Made by a program: the position numbers and the translations under genes. The notes beneath the pieces were generated by a model that saw only the letters and a program-made list of their open reading frames with translations, did not search any database and had not been told where the DNA came from. A DNA stretch of 51,859 nucleotides from an uncultured Nitrospira sp. (GTDB taxonomy: Bacteria > Nitrospirota > Nitrospiria > Nitrospirales > Nitrospiraceae): contig CABVRV010000001.1 of assembly GCA_902500755.1 (NCBI GenBank), positions 61,904 through 113,762 on the forward strand. The letters are read 5' to 3'. Positions 39,256 through 48,136 of this stretch are shown one piece after another (the stretch's first letter is position 1; every line of letters begins with the position of its first letter).

Positions 39256-40399
39256 GGTAAAAGACCGCCCTGCGTACAGTCCTGGCCTCGAAGGTGTGAT
39301 CGCCGGAGAATCGGCTCTTTGTCTCGTGGACGAAGGAGAACAGGGTCTCCTTTATAGAGGCTATTCGATCCGTGATTTGGCGGAACACAGCACGTTTGAA
39401 GAAGTCGCCCATCTCCTGCTGTTCGGTCATCTGCCGACTCAGAAGGAGCTTAGAGAATTCTCGGCACAACTCGTTGAAAGCGCCCACCTTCCGAGTCTGC
39501 TCGATGAGTTCCTTGGTGCCGTGCCTTCCAGCTCGCACCCGATGGACATTGTTCGAACTGGTGTGTCGCTCCTGGGCATAGCCGATCCGGATGCAGCCGA
39601 CAACTCACATGAGGCGAACGTTCGGACATCAGTCCGACTGCTTGCGCAAATCCCGCTGATGATCGCGGCTGCCTATCGGCACATGAACGGCACACCTCCC
39701 GTGCGACCACAAGAGGATCTGACTTTTGCCGAGAATCTCTTATATCTCCTGACCGACCGGAGGGGAGGTGACCAGGCAAAGGCCATGGCTCGCGTCCTCG
39801 ACGTCTCCCTCACACTGTATGCTGAACATGAATTCAATGCGTCCACATTCGCCGCTCGCGTGACGGCATCGACGATGACGGACCTGTATTCTGCCATGAC
39901 CTCAGCAATCGGGACGCTCAAGGGACCGCTCCATGGTGGGGCCAATGAGGCAGTAGCGGAGATGTTTCTCGATATCAGTAACAGCGAACGGGCAGAAGCA
40001 TGGGTGCGAGAGGCTCTCGCGAAGAAGCAACGGATCATGGGTTTCGGTCACCGCGTCCTCAAGAAAGGCGACGCTCGTTCAGCCATCATTCAGCAGCACG
40101 CTGAATCGTTAAGCCGAGACTGCGGCGATCGCCGATGGTACGAGATTGCGACGGCAGTCGATCATGTCATGCAACAGGAGAAAGGCCTCTATCCCAACCT
40201 GGATTTCTACACGGCGGTCGCCTATCTCCTGATGGGGATTCCCCGCGCGCTGTATACGCCGGTGTTTGTCTGCTCGCGCATCACCGGATGGTGTGCGCAT
40301 GTCATCGAACAGCAGGACCACAACAGGCTGATGAGGCCCCGTGCCCTCTACATGGGGCCGCCGAGGAGGGAATATGTCCCCCTTGATCGCCGTATCTGA
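39221..40399 (+). CDS. prpC: 2-methylcitrate synthase / citrate synthase
   Basis: A 392-residue citrate-synthase-fold enzyme with the three catalytic regions LKGPLHGGANEAV, MGFGHRVLKKGD and the Asp of NLDFYTAVAYLLMGIP. Size and gene order with PrpD and PrpB support propionyl-CoA plus oxaloacetate to 2-methylcitrate. A plain citrate synthase cannot be excluded by motifs alone. ATG 39221 has GGGAAGGGAGG upstream and lies within the end of prpB. The downstream acyl-CoA synthetase overlaps by 26 bp. Confidence 0.87.
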   Translation: MNTAMNESLMTEVKDRPAYSPGLEGVIAGESALCLVDEGEQGLLYRGYSIRDLAEHSTFEEVAHLLLFGHLPTQKELREFSAQLVESAHLPSLLDEFLGAVPSSSHPMDIVRTGVSLLGIADPDAADNSHEANVRTSVRLLAQIPLMIAAAYRHMNGTPPVRPQEDLTFAENLLYLLTDRRGGDQAKAMARVLDVSLTLYAEHEFNASTFAARVTASTMTDLYSAMTSAIGTLKGPLHGGANEAVAEMFLDISNSERAEAWVREALAKKQRIMGFGHRVLKKGDARSAIIQQHAESLSRDCGDRRWYEIATAVDHVMQQEKGLYPNLDFYTAVAYLLMGIPRALYTPVFVCSRITGWCAHVIEQQDHNRLMRPRALYMGPPRREYVPLDRRI

Positions 40400-42101
40400 T
40401 CACATCACGCAGGCACGGAAGGGCGAAGGGCTCTGCCCTCCGCCTCCATGGAACTCGTTCGCGGACTTTTTCAGGTCCCGCGTCTATGATCGCGCCTTGG
40501 TCAACCAGGCGTTTTTGACCTATTGCGACGATGATCTGACCGTCCGTTATACCTACAGCTATGCGGAATTCGGAACGGTGGTCCAATTGGTCGCGGCGTT
40601 CCTCCATGACCAGGTCGGCCTAAGACGAGGGGACCGGCTGGCGACGATCCTCTTTAACCATGACGTCACTGTCGTGTTGTACTTTGCGGCGTGGGTACTG
40701 GGTGTCACGCTCGTCCCGATCAACGTCGAAGAATCAGCGGATAAGAAACGTTATATCCTGGAACATTCCGAAGCATCAGCCGTCTGTTGTTGGCACAGTT
40801 ACCTAGAGGAAGTGAAGGACCTCCAGCGAGAATTGCCGGCCCTGCGCCATGTGATCGCGGTGAATGATGACGGATTCGTCGAAGGCCCGAAGCATCGGGC
40901 CAGGACGAACATGGGAACGTCCTTCTCTCCCTTGGGCACAGCATCTCACCCCCACGGTCTCGATGACGAAGCGCTCATCATTTATACATCCGGGACCACC
41001 GGTCCGCCCAAAGGGGTGGTCCTCACCGTGGAGAATTTGCTCCTCGATGCTGACGCAATCGCCGACTGGCATCAATTTGGAACAAACGACCGCTTGATGT
41101 GCATGCTCCCGATTCATCACGTGAATGGAACGGTCGTCACCCTGATTACGCCGTTTTACTGCAAAGGCAGCACTGTCCTGAATCGCAAGTTCAAGGGGAC
41201 CACATTCTGGCGGAGGCTACACGAAGAGCGAGTGACCTGTGTCAGCGTCGTCCCGACCCTGCTCGAATTTCTCCTCGACGCGAACGAAGATTTGGCTGCC
41301 TACAAGCTAGATAGATTTGGCGGATTCATCTGCGGTGCTGGTCCCTTGCTCAAAGACACCGCGATACGGTTCGAGGACCGATTCGGCTTTCCGATTCGCC
41401 ATGGCTACGGCTTGTCCGAAACGACCTGTTATTCCTGTTTTCTGCCGAATGACCTGTCACGCGATGAACATCGCCACTGGATTGGAAACTACGAATTTCC
41501 CTCGATCGGAATCCCCCTGCGACATAACGAGATGGCAATTCTAGACGGAGATGGGCAACTGTTGCCGGAAATGGCGAGAGGAGAAATTTGCATCCGTGGC
41601 GGGACCGTGTGTGCCGGCTACTTCAAGCGAGACGATGCCAACGAGGCGGCGTTCCAATGGGGCTGGTTCCGCTCAGGAGACGAGGGGTTCTATGTCCGGG
41701 ATACGCAGGGGCGACCATTTTTCTTCATTTCGGGTCGTCTGAAGGAATTGATTATTCGAGGCGGTGTCAATATTGCTCCGCTGGAAATCGACGAGGTGTT
41801 GAGGAGCCATCTTCACGTACGATTTGCAATGGCTGTTTCGTTCGAGCACCGTTACTATGGGGAGGAGATTGCCGCCTATGTGGTGCTACGAGACGGAGTT
41901 GCTCCGCCCACGGAAGCTGAATTAATCGCTCACTGCCGTCAACGGCTCCCGTTCTCGAAATGTCCCAAGGTCATTCACTTTGGACAAGAGGTACTCTATA
42001 CCTCGACCGGCAAGCCCAAGCGCCTGGAGTTGAAAACCTCCCTTGCTTCCGCATTGGCGGCCTACCGTGATCATCAATTCAAGGAGATAGAGGCAGTATA
42101 G
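40374..42101 (+). CDS. AMP-forming acyl-CoA synthetase
   Basis: A 575-residue ANL-superfamily ligase. It has IIYTSGTTGPPKGVVLTVEN, GYGLSETTCYS, GWFRSGDEGFYVRD, SGRLKELIIRGGVNIAP and a C-terminal catalytic lysine in STGKPKR. As the last gene of the prp group it may activate propionate or another short or branched acid (PrpE-like role), but PrpE itself usually has about 630 residues and this one differs. Acetoacetate activation, needed after fumarylacetoacetase and HMG-CoA lyase, is a second possibility. ATG 40374 follows GAGGAGGGA, coupled to prpC. Confidence 0.88.
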   Translation: MSPLIAVSDHITQARKGEGLCPPPPWNSFADFFRSRVYDRALVNQAFLTYCDDDLTVRYTYSYAEFGTVVQLVAAFLHDQVGLRRGDRLATILFNHDVTVVLYFAAWVLGVTLVPINVEESADKKRYILEHSEASAVCCWHSYLEEVKDLQRELPALRHVIAVNDDGFVEGPKHRARTNMGTSFSPLGTASHPHGLDDEALIIYTSGTTGPPKGVVLTVENLLLDADAIADWHQFGTNDRLMCMLPIHHVNGTVVTLITPFYCKGSTVLNRKFKGTTFWRRLHEERVTCVSVVPTLLEFLLDANEDLAAYKLDRFGGFICGAGPLLKDTAIRFEDRFGFPIRHGYGLSETTCYSCFLPNDLSRDEHRHWIGNYEFPSIGIPLRHNEMAILDGDGQLLPEMARGEICIRGGTVCAGYFKRDDANEAAFQWGWFRSGDEGFYVRDTQGRPFFFISGRLKELIIRGGVNIAPLEIDEVLRSHLHVRFAMAVSFEHRYYGEEIAAYVVLRDGVAPPTEAELIAHCRQRLPFSKCPKVIHFGQEVLYTSTGKPKRLELKTSLASALAAYRDHQFKEIEAV

Positions 42102-42135
42102 CGAGGAGCTGCAGGTCACGGAAAACAAGAACGAA

Positions 42136-42411
42136 GTGCAAAGGCGTCATCATGTCCGTTCGAATTGCGATTGCGCGACAACCTATGGAAACGACAAGGA
42201 ACCGAAGAAAATCCTAACGCTTTATGGCGGCGGCGTTCACGGCATGATGACAATTCAGATACTGGGCGCGGACACAGAGCTTCAGAGGTTCTGGTGTTCA
42301 GGTGATGTGAGTTTTGTGAGGGTTGTGCGTCTCAGTGTCGAGCTACTGATTCCCACAGCTACGCCCCACTGGTCTGATGACCTCAATCGGGAAGGGAGGA
42401 ATCACATATAA
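42136..42411 (+). pseudogene. Patatin-like gene remnant
   Basis: A short frame carrying KKILTLYGGGVHGMMTIQIL (about 42202-42260), which resembles the start of bacterial patatins (KKILxLDGGGxRG). The motif is damaged: Asp to Tyr and Arg to His, and the rest of the roughly 300-residue domain is absent. I read it as an N-terminal fossil. It lies 3' of the acyl-CoA synthetase, and no catalytic serine follows in any frame. Confidence 0.5.
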
Positions 42412-42431
42412 GCGGGCTCAAACCGTAGGCG

Positions 42432-42515
42432 CTATCTTCCCTTGAGGTACACGATTACACCACCAATTCCAAGCGCCACAATTACGAATGCAAAGGTCAG
42501 AGTGTTGACATCCAT
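42432..42515 (-). CDS. 27-residue single-span membrane peptide
   Basis: A very short frame starting ATG 42515 with AAGGAG six to seven bases upstream: after MDVNTL it is a hydrophobic helix (TFAFVIVALGIGGVIVYL) ending Lys-Gly-Arg. The topology and size resemble subunits such as KdpF or YbgT-type peptides, though no partner operon is nearby. Good Shine-Dalgarno and clean helix support it; lack of homology evidence keeps confidence moderate. Confidence 0.55.
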   Translation of the reverse strand: MDVNTLTFAFVIVALGIGGVIVYLKGR

Positions 42516-42572
42516 AGCTTCTCCTTACCGACGAAAAGGTCTGGTATTATCATCGCGAGATATTGCGGCCTA

Positions 42573-42758
42573 CTAATAAAGCGGAGCTTGGGGTCCCCAT
42601 TGCAAACCGGCGAGATCAGGATCTTCACCTTCATGGGTGGATCTGTCCGGCTTGAGAGCCTTCCGCTCGGCCCGGCGTGCTTCTTTCTCACGCTGCTTCT
42701 GCTGCCGTGCTTTTTCGCGCTCTCGTTTTGCGAGAGTGACTTTGCCTGGTCCTCCGAT
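42573..42758 (-). CDS. Small basic KVTLAKRERE protein, apparent ATC start
   Basis: A 61-residue frame reading GGPGKVTLAKREREKARQ, then Lys/Arg/Glu-rich, ending EGEDPDLAGLQWGPQ. This matches the pattern of a common small conserved protein of unknown function. No ATG/GTG/TTG precedes the conserved start; AAGGAGG (42764-42770) is placed exactly for the ATC at 42756-42758. Either a non-canonical ATC start is used, or an ATG was mutated or misread. It belongs to a run of small minus-strand genes (42432-43503). Confidence 0.6.
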   Translation of the reverse strand: MGGPGKVTLAKREREKARQQKQREKEARRAERKALKPDRSTHEGEDPDLAGLQWGPQAPLY

Positions 42759-42799
42759 GGTGTCCTCCTTGTGGGTGCGACGCGTTCGTGTATTAAGGC

Positions 42800-43069
42800 C
42801 TACTTCGAGCCGGCACCCAGCTTTCTGCTTGAGGCTGATGACTTGGAACGTGGTTGAGGGTGCGTGTCCTTTGGATGCGAACGGGAAACCGTGTCAGGGC
42901 TCAGTCCCTCACTCGAGGCTGAGATGATTTGTCGGCGCAGGTCTTCGATCGTCAAGCTCGAAGTCGTGTGAGCCGGATCTTGGAGCCCAAGGACATCCCA
43001 TCGGACCTTGGTCCGTAGTAACGCTCGCTTTCGTCGGTGTATCGCCTTGGTTCCCCAGGATGACTTCAT
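42800..43069 (-). CDS. Hypothetical small protein
   Basis: An 89-residue frame with Ser/Arg-rich composition (SLTIEDLRRQIISASSEGL in the middle), beginning MKSSWGTKAIHRRKRALLRTKVRW. AAAGGAAG is correctly placed before the ATG. No family recognised. It follows the gene at 43138-43503 on the same strand and precedes the KVTLAKRERE gene. Confidence 0.45.
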   Translation of the reverse strand: MKSSWGTKAIHRRKRALLRTKVRWDVLGLQDPAHTTSSLTIEDLRRQIISASSEGLSPDTVSRSHPKDTHPQPRSKSSASSRKLGAGSK

Positions 43070-43137
43070 CGCTGCTTCCTTTCAAAAATGTTCAAGCTCA
43101 TGACACGTGCAGCAGGAGGTCCGGCTGTTGCTGACTT

Positions 43138-43503
43138 CTACTTGTCTGCCGTGGCTGAACCTTTGTTCGTAACGGAGACGAACCGATCTTCTGGGAACAC
43201 TGCCCGGAGGCGATTGGTGACGGATTGGCGGTACAGCTCAGATTCCCGACCGACCAACACCAAGTTCTTGTTGTCAAGCAGGATATTGAGGTGGTCTTCC
43301 GATACGAGTAACCTGGTACTATCGCCCACATTGACGCGATACTGAGTTTTTCCGTCCGGGTTGCGATCTGGACCTGATACGATCTCGGTCAAACCATCAA
43401 TGATACCATCATAGGCTTCAGAACGATGCCGTACTTTTATGCCGTTTGGGATCCGGACCCAATGCTCTAATGAAGCCGCTCGGGTCGATTTACCGGTACT
43501 CAT
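43138..43503 (-). CDS. Hypothetical protein, small beta-rich domain
   Basis: A 121-residue protein; the central part WVRIPNGIKVRHRSEAYDGIIDGLTEI with VGDSTRLLVSEDHLNILLD looks like a small beta-barrel (SH3-like) domain seen in DNA-repair or phage-related proteins. No function assigned. ATG 43503 is preceded by GGGAG eleven bases away; a TTG eight codons earlier lacks a good site. It heads the run of minus-strand small genes. Confidence 0.5.
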   Translation of the reverse strand: MSTGKSTRAASLEHWVRIPNGIKVRHRSEAYDGIIDGLTEIVSGPDRNPDGKTQYRVNVGDSTRLLVSEDHLNILLDNKNLVLVGRESELYRQSVTNRLRAVFPEDRFVSVTNKGSATADK

Positions 43504-44062
43504 GAATGTGTACTCCCAGGGTAGCAACTCATCGCACCATCTCCCTCCTTCGCATCCTAGAAACCGCTGTGATTTAGCCTATCGTGGCCTGGTCGGCCTT
43601 TAATACCAATCGCACAAAATGTCGATTGATGATGAACCAACCTGTTAGGGACAGAGTCACTGCTCACTGATCGATTCAATCGCGCAAGAACGGAACGAGC
43701 AGGGAGAGCGCGAGGATCAGAAGTTTTACACCTCTGTAGTGTACCACAAGCACTCCTAGATTGCGACTGAGGGCAAATAGACGCCAGGTTGCCGATGGAA
43801 TGAAGGAAAACCCTTCTGATGATCTCGATTGACTTGCTGAGCGCAGGCCTATACGCTGCTACTATGACGTACTGAGCCATGCGACCCTCTCATCCTTCGC
43901 GCTTCGCGCATCTGTTCCCTCCCTTCTGTTCTTGCGCGTCTGATTCCTCGGTCTCAACCGCTTCGACGCCAGAGTCTTCATCACGAACCTCGACGCTGAG
44001 CTTGCCGTCATGGGAGACGCCTCGGGTTGGGAGACTCCCACCTGTTACCAAAGGAGTGCAAG
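43504..44062. other. Gene-poor stretch
   Basis: Frames here (for example on the minus strand 43557-43880) have Ser/Arg-rich, low-information translations and no ribosome-binding sites, so I do not call genes. The last bases carry AAAGGAG for the CsbD-like gene. A promoter for it should lie in this interval, but no clear boxes stand out. Confidence 0.45.
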
Positions 44063-44305
44063 ATGAATCAGGAACAATTCGGTCAATTCTGGGAACAACT
44101 CAAAGCCCCTCTCAAAGCGAAGTGGGACAAGATTACCGAGGAGGATCTTGTCGAGATTCGAGGAGGTCTGGATAGATTTGAACTCGTTCTCCAAAAACGG
44201 TATGGCGAATCTCAGAAAAGTGAGGTCTCCACCTGGGCCAATCGGCGATATTCACACTGGACGGGAAACTATGTTGGTTATAAGGACTCTGAGCCAGCGC
44301 TGTAG
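44063..44305 (+). CDS. CsbD-like stress protein
   Basis: An 80-residue protein with MNQEQFGQFWEQLKAPLKAKWDKITEEDL, then EIRGGLDRFELVLQKRYG and a short charged tail. This matches the CsbD fold, small general-stress proteins in bacteria with unknown molecular role. AAAGGAG precedes the ATG at the correct distance. It is monocistronic, followed by a degraded gene. Confidence 0.82.
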   Translation: MNQEQFGQFWEQLKAPLKAKWDKITEEDLVEIRGGLDRFELVLQKRYGESQKSEVSTWANRRYSHWTGNYVGYKDSEPAL

Positions 44306-44391
44306 CGGGAATGGCCGGCTCCAATGAATCAGCCTGGATGATCAAACTTGTCATACGGTCGAAACGGCGAATCAATCATGGAGAAGACGAC

Positions 44392-44606
44392 GTGAGAAAA
44401 ATCATCATCAAAAAGAGTTACGATGAGTTCTGCGTAAGCCATGAGACGATCAAACCTTGGTTCGTGTGGTTGAAGAGCTTCAGGAAGCCGCAAATGGCCA
44501 TGCGGCTGCGCTCAAGGTTGTCGCCATTCCCGATGAGGTGAAATGGCTCATTACCAAAGCCGAGGGTGGCGAGCAGGTGAGTGAAGCGCATCGCACATGG
44601 GCATGA
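44392..44606 (+). pseudogene. Degraded small conserved gene
   Basis: Two fragments in different frames match the ends of a small conserved protein. The first reads RKIIIKKSYDEFCVSHETIK from GTG 44392. The second, from about 44463, reads RVVEELQEAANGHAAALKVV followed by VKWLITKAEGGEQVSEAHRTW, ending at 44606. The family normally has a roughly 100-residue joining segment, lost here by deletion plus frameshift. Remnant rather than a working gene. Confidence 0.55.
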
Positions 44607-44660
44607 GCGAAGGCGTACTTGCGAAAGCGGTGTGTAAAAACAGGTCCCTGTCTGTGGAAA

Positions 44661-44694
44661 TCAAAGGGGCGCTTCGAAGGAAGCGCCCCTTTGA
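44661..44694 (-). terminator. Strong hairpin 3' of the RRM gene
   Basis: A perfect 14-bp stem: TCAAAGGGGCGCTT (44661-44674) and AAGCGCCCCTTTGA (44681-44694) with a 6-nt loop. It lies 26 bp beyond the minus-strand RRM gene end and also after the plus-strand remnant at 44606, so it can terminate from both directions. The T-run after the stem is short (TTT). Confidence 0.7.
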
Positions 44695-44719
44695 TCATCA
44701 GAAAGAATACGGTGCGTGG

Positions 44720-45034
44720 TTAGTAGCGATTGCGATTACCACCACCGCCGAATCGTGAGCCACCGCCGCCCCCTCCCGAACGAGGCTCCATCGGCTTTGC
44801 CTCGTTGACGGTCAGCGATCGCCCATCCATTTGTGACCCGTTCAAGGCAGTGATGGCAGCCTTGGCTTCCTCGTCGGTGGACATTTCAACAAAGCCGAAT
44901 CCTCTGGATTGGCCTGTGAATTTGTCCGCAATCACGCGGGCCGACTCTACCGTGCCGTGTTCCGCGAACAGGCTGGTGAGTTGGGATTCGGTTGCTGAAT
45001 AGGGTAATCCGCCGACATACAGTTTTGAACCCAT
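44720..45034 (-). CDS. Glycine-tailed RRM RNA-binding protein
   Basis: A 104-residue single RRM protein. RNP2 is KLYVGGLPYS (residues 3-12) and RNP1 is RGFGFVEM (about 45-52), followed by a glycine-rich C-terminus (RSGGGGGGSRFGGGG). Bacterial versions are RNA chaperones, often cold-responsive. The start at ATG 45034 follows AAGGAGG. A long 5' leader (to about 45263) may hold its promoter. Confidence 0.93.
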   Translation of the reverse strand: MGSKLYVGGLPYSATESQLTSLFAEHGTVESARVIADKFTGQSRGFGFVEMSTDEEAKAAITALNGSQMDGRSLTVNEAKPMEPRSGGGGGGSRFGGGGNRNRY

Positions 45035-45263
45035 GGGGGTTCCTCCTTCTAAAATGACATTGTCCAAAACACGAGAAAGATTTCAGAGTGGAAGGAGAGG
45101 GCCAAAGACGTAGTGTATGAACGACTCAGGTCAAGCTTCCGATCAGATTCTCGGTAGGAACAACATCGGTGGCAGGCCATGGAAATGTGTGTTTCATGCG
45201 AGGCCCTCCGCAGTGAAACATGAACATCCTATCAGGTATGCAAGGGAATAGCTACCCGGGCCC

Positions 45264-45554
45264 TCACCTTGCTGCTTGCGGCCCATGCCAGATCAAGTAG
45301 GGAGGTTTCTTCAGGGACTCGCCCGCATGTGGGTAGAGCCGTGCAGCACAACTGTAGGCTTGCTCTTGTGCCGTCAAACAGGTAGAGGCTGACACGAGGT
45401 GGTTCGTAATGTTGCGGAAGGCCGTGTGGTCACCGGTTTCAAGGACACTGTAGACCGCACAAGAGAACTCTCCTTCCTTTGAGCATTCGGTGCTGATCGC
45501 GAGGTAGGAACCATCAGAAAACGTCATCAGCGGTTCGAGATTTAACCGACTCAT
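45264..45554 (-). CDS. Hypothetical protein
   Basis: A 96-residue protein with three cysteines in the middle (TECSKEGEFSCAVYSV, then STCLTAQEQAYSCAARLYP), no signal peptide and a C-terminal Pro/Leu patch. ATG 45554 is preceded by AAAGGAG. No family recognised; single gene between two non-coding gaps of about 230 and 470 bp. Confidence 0.6.
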   Translation of the reverse strand: MSRLNLEPLMTFSDGSYLAISTECSKEGEFSCAVYSVLETGDHTAFRNITNHLVSASTCLTAQEQAYSCAARLYPHAGESLKKPPYLIWHGPQAAR

Positions 45555-46028
45555 CTGAACTCCTTTCACTTCACCAGCGCGATATCAAGCGCGGAGGAGA
45601 GCGAGCGTGGCGTTTAGTGTTGCCCCGGTCTTCATTCACATGAAGTCATGATCACCGATCATCCGGTGAGAGACAGCGGATTCTGCATTCTCGATCAGGG
45701 CACTGTTCGCGCAGGAGTCATGAGGGAAGGAGGCGCGAAGAAGAAGGCAGAAGTGATCGACGTGCCAAGCCTACCATACCTTCGTCTCGATAGCGAATGC
45801 ATGAACATTCGAGTGGATTGGGAAGGCAGTCATGACAAGTAGGCTAACCTTCTGCTTTCCTTGATTTCATCCATCACATGGATTTCGCAGCATGGCTGCT
45901 CACCTCCTTCTGTCGGCGGATGGTATTGAAGAAGTTTCACGGTCAAGGCTATCGTGTCTGCCATCGCTGAGAAGATTGAATTTGCAGCTACACCGAATGG
46001 ATGAGGGGATCGGTAAGCACAGGACGGA
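45555..46028. other. Intergenic stretch with no supported gene
   Basis: A plus-strand frame at 45648-45842 (64 codons) has no ribosome-binding site and no recognisable pattern, so it is not called. The remainder is featureless to me. Confidence 0.4.
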
Positions 46029-46748
46029 TCAATGAGCCTTGAGGTATGTCAAAATAGCCTCGACGCGCCCACTGACGGAGAGTTTTTGATAAATATGATG
46101 GAGATGTGTTTTGACTGTCTCCACTGAAACGCACAATTGATCGGCAACTTCCTTGTTGCTCCGACCAGCGGCTGCGCACGCCAGTATTTCTCGTTCTCGA
46201 TCTGTCAGGGTTGAAGGCAGCGTGGGGTAATCCTCAGAGGGCGGCCGTCCTGCTCCGGGAACGGTTCGAAGGCACTGGTCCGGTATGATTGGTGTCAGGA
46301 CATGTTTTCCTCGATCCGTAGCACGGATGATGCGCAAGAAGTCTGCCTGGTCGGTGTCCTTTAGAATGTAGCCGAACGCTCCCGCCTGCATCGCGGCGAC
46401 GATTCGGATGTCTTCCTCGTACCGGGCCAACAGCAGCACTCGGGTATCAGGTACGTGCTGATGGATGAGTCGGGTGAGTGATTCGACATCAAGGTTTGGC
46501 AGGTCGACGTCCAGGAGAACAATATCGGGTTTGTGTTCAATCACGAGCCTGTATGCTTCGCGCCCATCCGTTGCCTCTGTCACACCGGCGACATCCGGTT
46601 CCCGTTCCAACAGCAGCCGTAGGCCCTGCCGAAACAGTCGTTGAGCTTCGACAATGAGCAGTCGGATGGAACTCGGTTGAACTCCGTGAGAGATCCGATG
46701 GGCTGTATGGTCCTGTCGGTGGCTGGACGTATGATTCCCTCCTCGCAT
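46029..46748 (-). CDS. NarL-type response regulator with altered acidic pocket
   Basis: A 239-residue receiver plus LuxR HTH (SVETVKTHLHHIYQKLSV). Phospho-acceptor Asp80 (LLDVDLP) and GYILKDT are present, but the usual acidic pair Asp-Asp is replaced by Glu34-Ala (VEAQRLFRQGL), which may weaken Mg2+ binding. N-terminal 25 residues are extra. ATG 46748 has GAGGT upstream; an ATG at 46823 is possible. It may be co-transcribed with the membrane protein upstream (46833). Confidence 0.8.
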   Translation of the reverse strand: MRGGNHTSSHRQDHTAHRISHGVQPSSIRLLIVEAQRLFRQGLRLLLEREPDVAGVTEATDGREAYRLVIEHKPDIVLLDVDLPNLDVESLTRLIHQHVPDTRVLLLARYEEDIRIVAAMQAGAFGYILKDTDQADFLRIIRATDRGKHVLTPIIPDQCLRTVPGAGRPPSEDYPTLPSTLTDREREILACAAAGRSNKEVADQLCVSVETVKTHLHHIYQKLSVSGRVEAILTYLKAH

Positions 46749-46832
46749 GCGATTGACCTCACTGGTATCCGAGCCTGTGCCGCACAGATCTGATGGTATT
46801 GCGAGGCACAGGCCCGCCGACAAACGTTCGCA

Positions 46833-47783
46833 TTAGGCGGCCATGCGATACACCCATCGATCTGCATCGCGTTTCATTTGAGCATAAGCCTTTGCTTCTC
46901 GATTTTGTGCCGCCAGCGTGAGTCCTCCGAGAAAAACCATTGACAACATCAGCCCGGCCAGAAGCAGATATCCCATCGACATCTCTGGCCACGTTGCCTG
47001 TTCTGTCGAGGCTCCTGCGATATGCTCAGGGCGTGCCAGGACAGTCGGCAGGGTCGTGGGGGCTGTCGCCATCTCGCTGCGCACGGCGGCAACAATCAAG
47101 CTGGCCATCTGTTCTTGTTGCACGGCTCGTCCTGCTGCGGCGCTCATTTGTGCCTGGACCACCTGCACCAGAGCCCAACCGAGTCGTTCCTGAAGGGTTC
47201 CTGCCTGCAGCCAGTCGTGCTGGGCAGCTTCGACGATGCGACGTCCGATCGTGGCTTGCCAGGTAGTGGCGAATGCGTCGTGCAGGCGCTGCCCTTGAGC
47301 TTCAATCGCGCCGATCATCCTCATGTTGTACAGTGTGCCATCCCGATCCACCGACAAGAGGCCGTTTCGAACGCCGCGCTTTGTGAAGTTGACGATGGCC
47401 CTGCCCATGACACCCTGGACGCGAGCCAGATGATTGGCTGGGACGGCTATTGCCTGGTTGAGGACTGCTCCGAGCAGGCCGCGTGAACCTGATCGCCATT
47501 CGTGATAGGCAAGCGTTGCGCGATTCCATTCAGAGACCGATTGAGCGACGGTCAGATTGGTCTGGCGCTCCAAGAGCGCTTGATCGAGGATCGCTTGTCC
47601 GATGGCCGGCTGCAGCAGGCGCATTCCTTGATCGATGCCGGCCGACTGTTCCGAGGCAATGGCCTGTGGCAAGACCGTCTGATAGGTCCCATTGGCAGCA
47701 AGGAAAAACAGGAGCCCACCAAAAAGAATTGCGCACATTCCGACGCCCACGACGATATCGGTCGTGTTATAGCGGTATGACAT
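46833..47783 (-). CDS. Hypothetical two-span membrane protein
   Basis: A 316-residue protein with a transmembrane helix near residues 11-32 (IVVGVGMCAILFGGLLFFLAA) and a second at about 270-292 (LLLAGLMLSMVFLGGLTLAA), enclosing a roughly 230-residue helical domain that should face the periplasm. Short C-terminal cytoplasmic tail. ATG 47783 follows AAGGAGGTGGGC. No family recognised. It lies 84 bp upstream of the response regulator on the same strand, so a sensory partnership is conceivable but no kinase domain is present. Confidence 0.65.
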   Translation of the reverse strand: MSYRYNTTDIVVGVGMCAILFGGLLFFLAANGTYQTVLPQAIASEQSAGIDQGMRLLQPAIGQAILDQALLERQTNLTVAQSVSEWNRATLAYHEWRSGSRGLLGAVLNQAIAVPANHLARVQGVMGRAIVNFTKRGVRNGLLSVDRDGTLYNMRMIGAIEAQGQRLHDAFATTWQATIGRRIVEAAQHDWLQAGTLQERLGWALVQVVQAQMSAAAGRAVQQEQMASLIVAAVRSEMATAPTTLPTVLARPEHIAGASTEQATWPEMSMGYLLLAGLMLSMVFLGGLTLAAQNREAKAYAQMKRDADRWVYRMAA

Positions 47784-48136
47784 GCCCACCTCCTTGCCAC
47801 GTGGTCGATCGTGCGCGTGGCGATATGCAACAGTGATAGGAAGTCGTCGGGCTCACAGGCCCGAGGAGAGCAATTGAGGACAATGGAGCACAATGACTGG
47901 GGAGAAACGAGCTGGAGAGAAGGCCGTAGGTGCCATGTCGATCGAGTCGGTTGCGTATGCGAACCATGACCATGGCTACCACCTCCTGCCAAGCTGAGGC
48001 GGCTTCAAGATTTCACTCTACGCCCCACGAAGAGGGTGGTCAAGAGGGTTCACACCACACGAAATCCGTCTCCAACCCATGCGTCAAATCGAGAAATAAT
48101 TGGCGAGATGATCCAAGATGGGTAGCATAGGGAGTC
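47784..48136. promoter_or_regulatory. Divergent intergenic region
   Basis: About 350 bp between the minus-strand membrane protein and the plus-strand SNase. A minus-strand frame 47767-47982 is preceded by AGGAGG but overlaps the membrane-protein start and its translation has no pattern, so I left it uncalled. Promoters for both genes should be here; I could not identify boxes. Confidence 0.4.

Noticed and set aside
43557-43880. Minus-strand 107-codon frame
   Set aside because: Ser/Arg-rich random-looking translation; no start signal.
45648-45842. Plus-strand 64-codon frame
   Set aside because: No ribosome-binding site and no recognisable composition or motif.
47767-47982. Minus-strand 71-codon frame with AGGAGG upstream of an ATG
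   Set aside because: Overlaps the start of the membrane-protein gene and its translation has no protein-like pattern.
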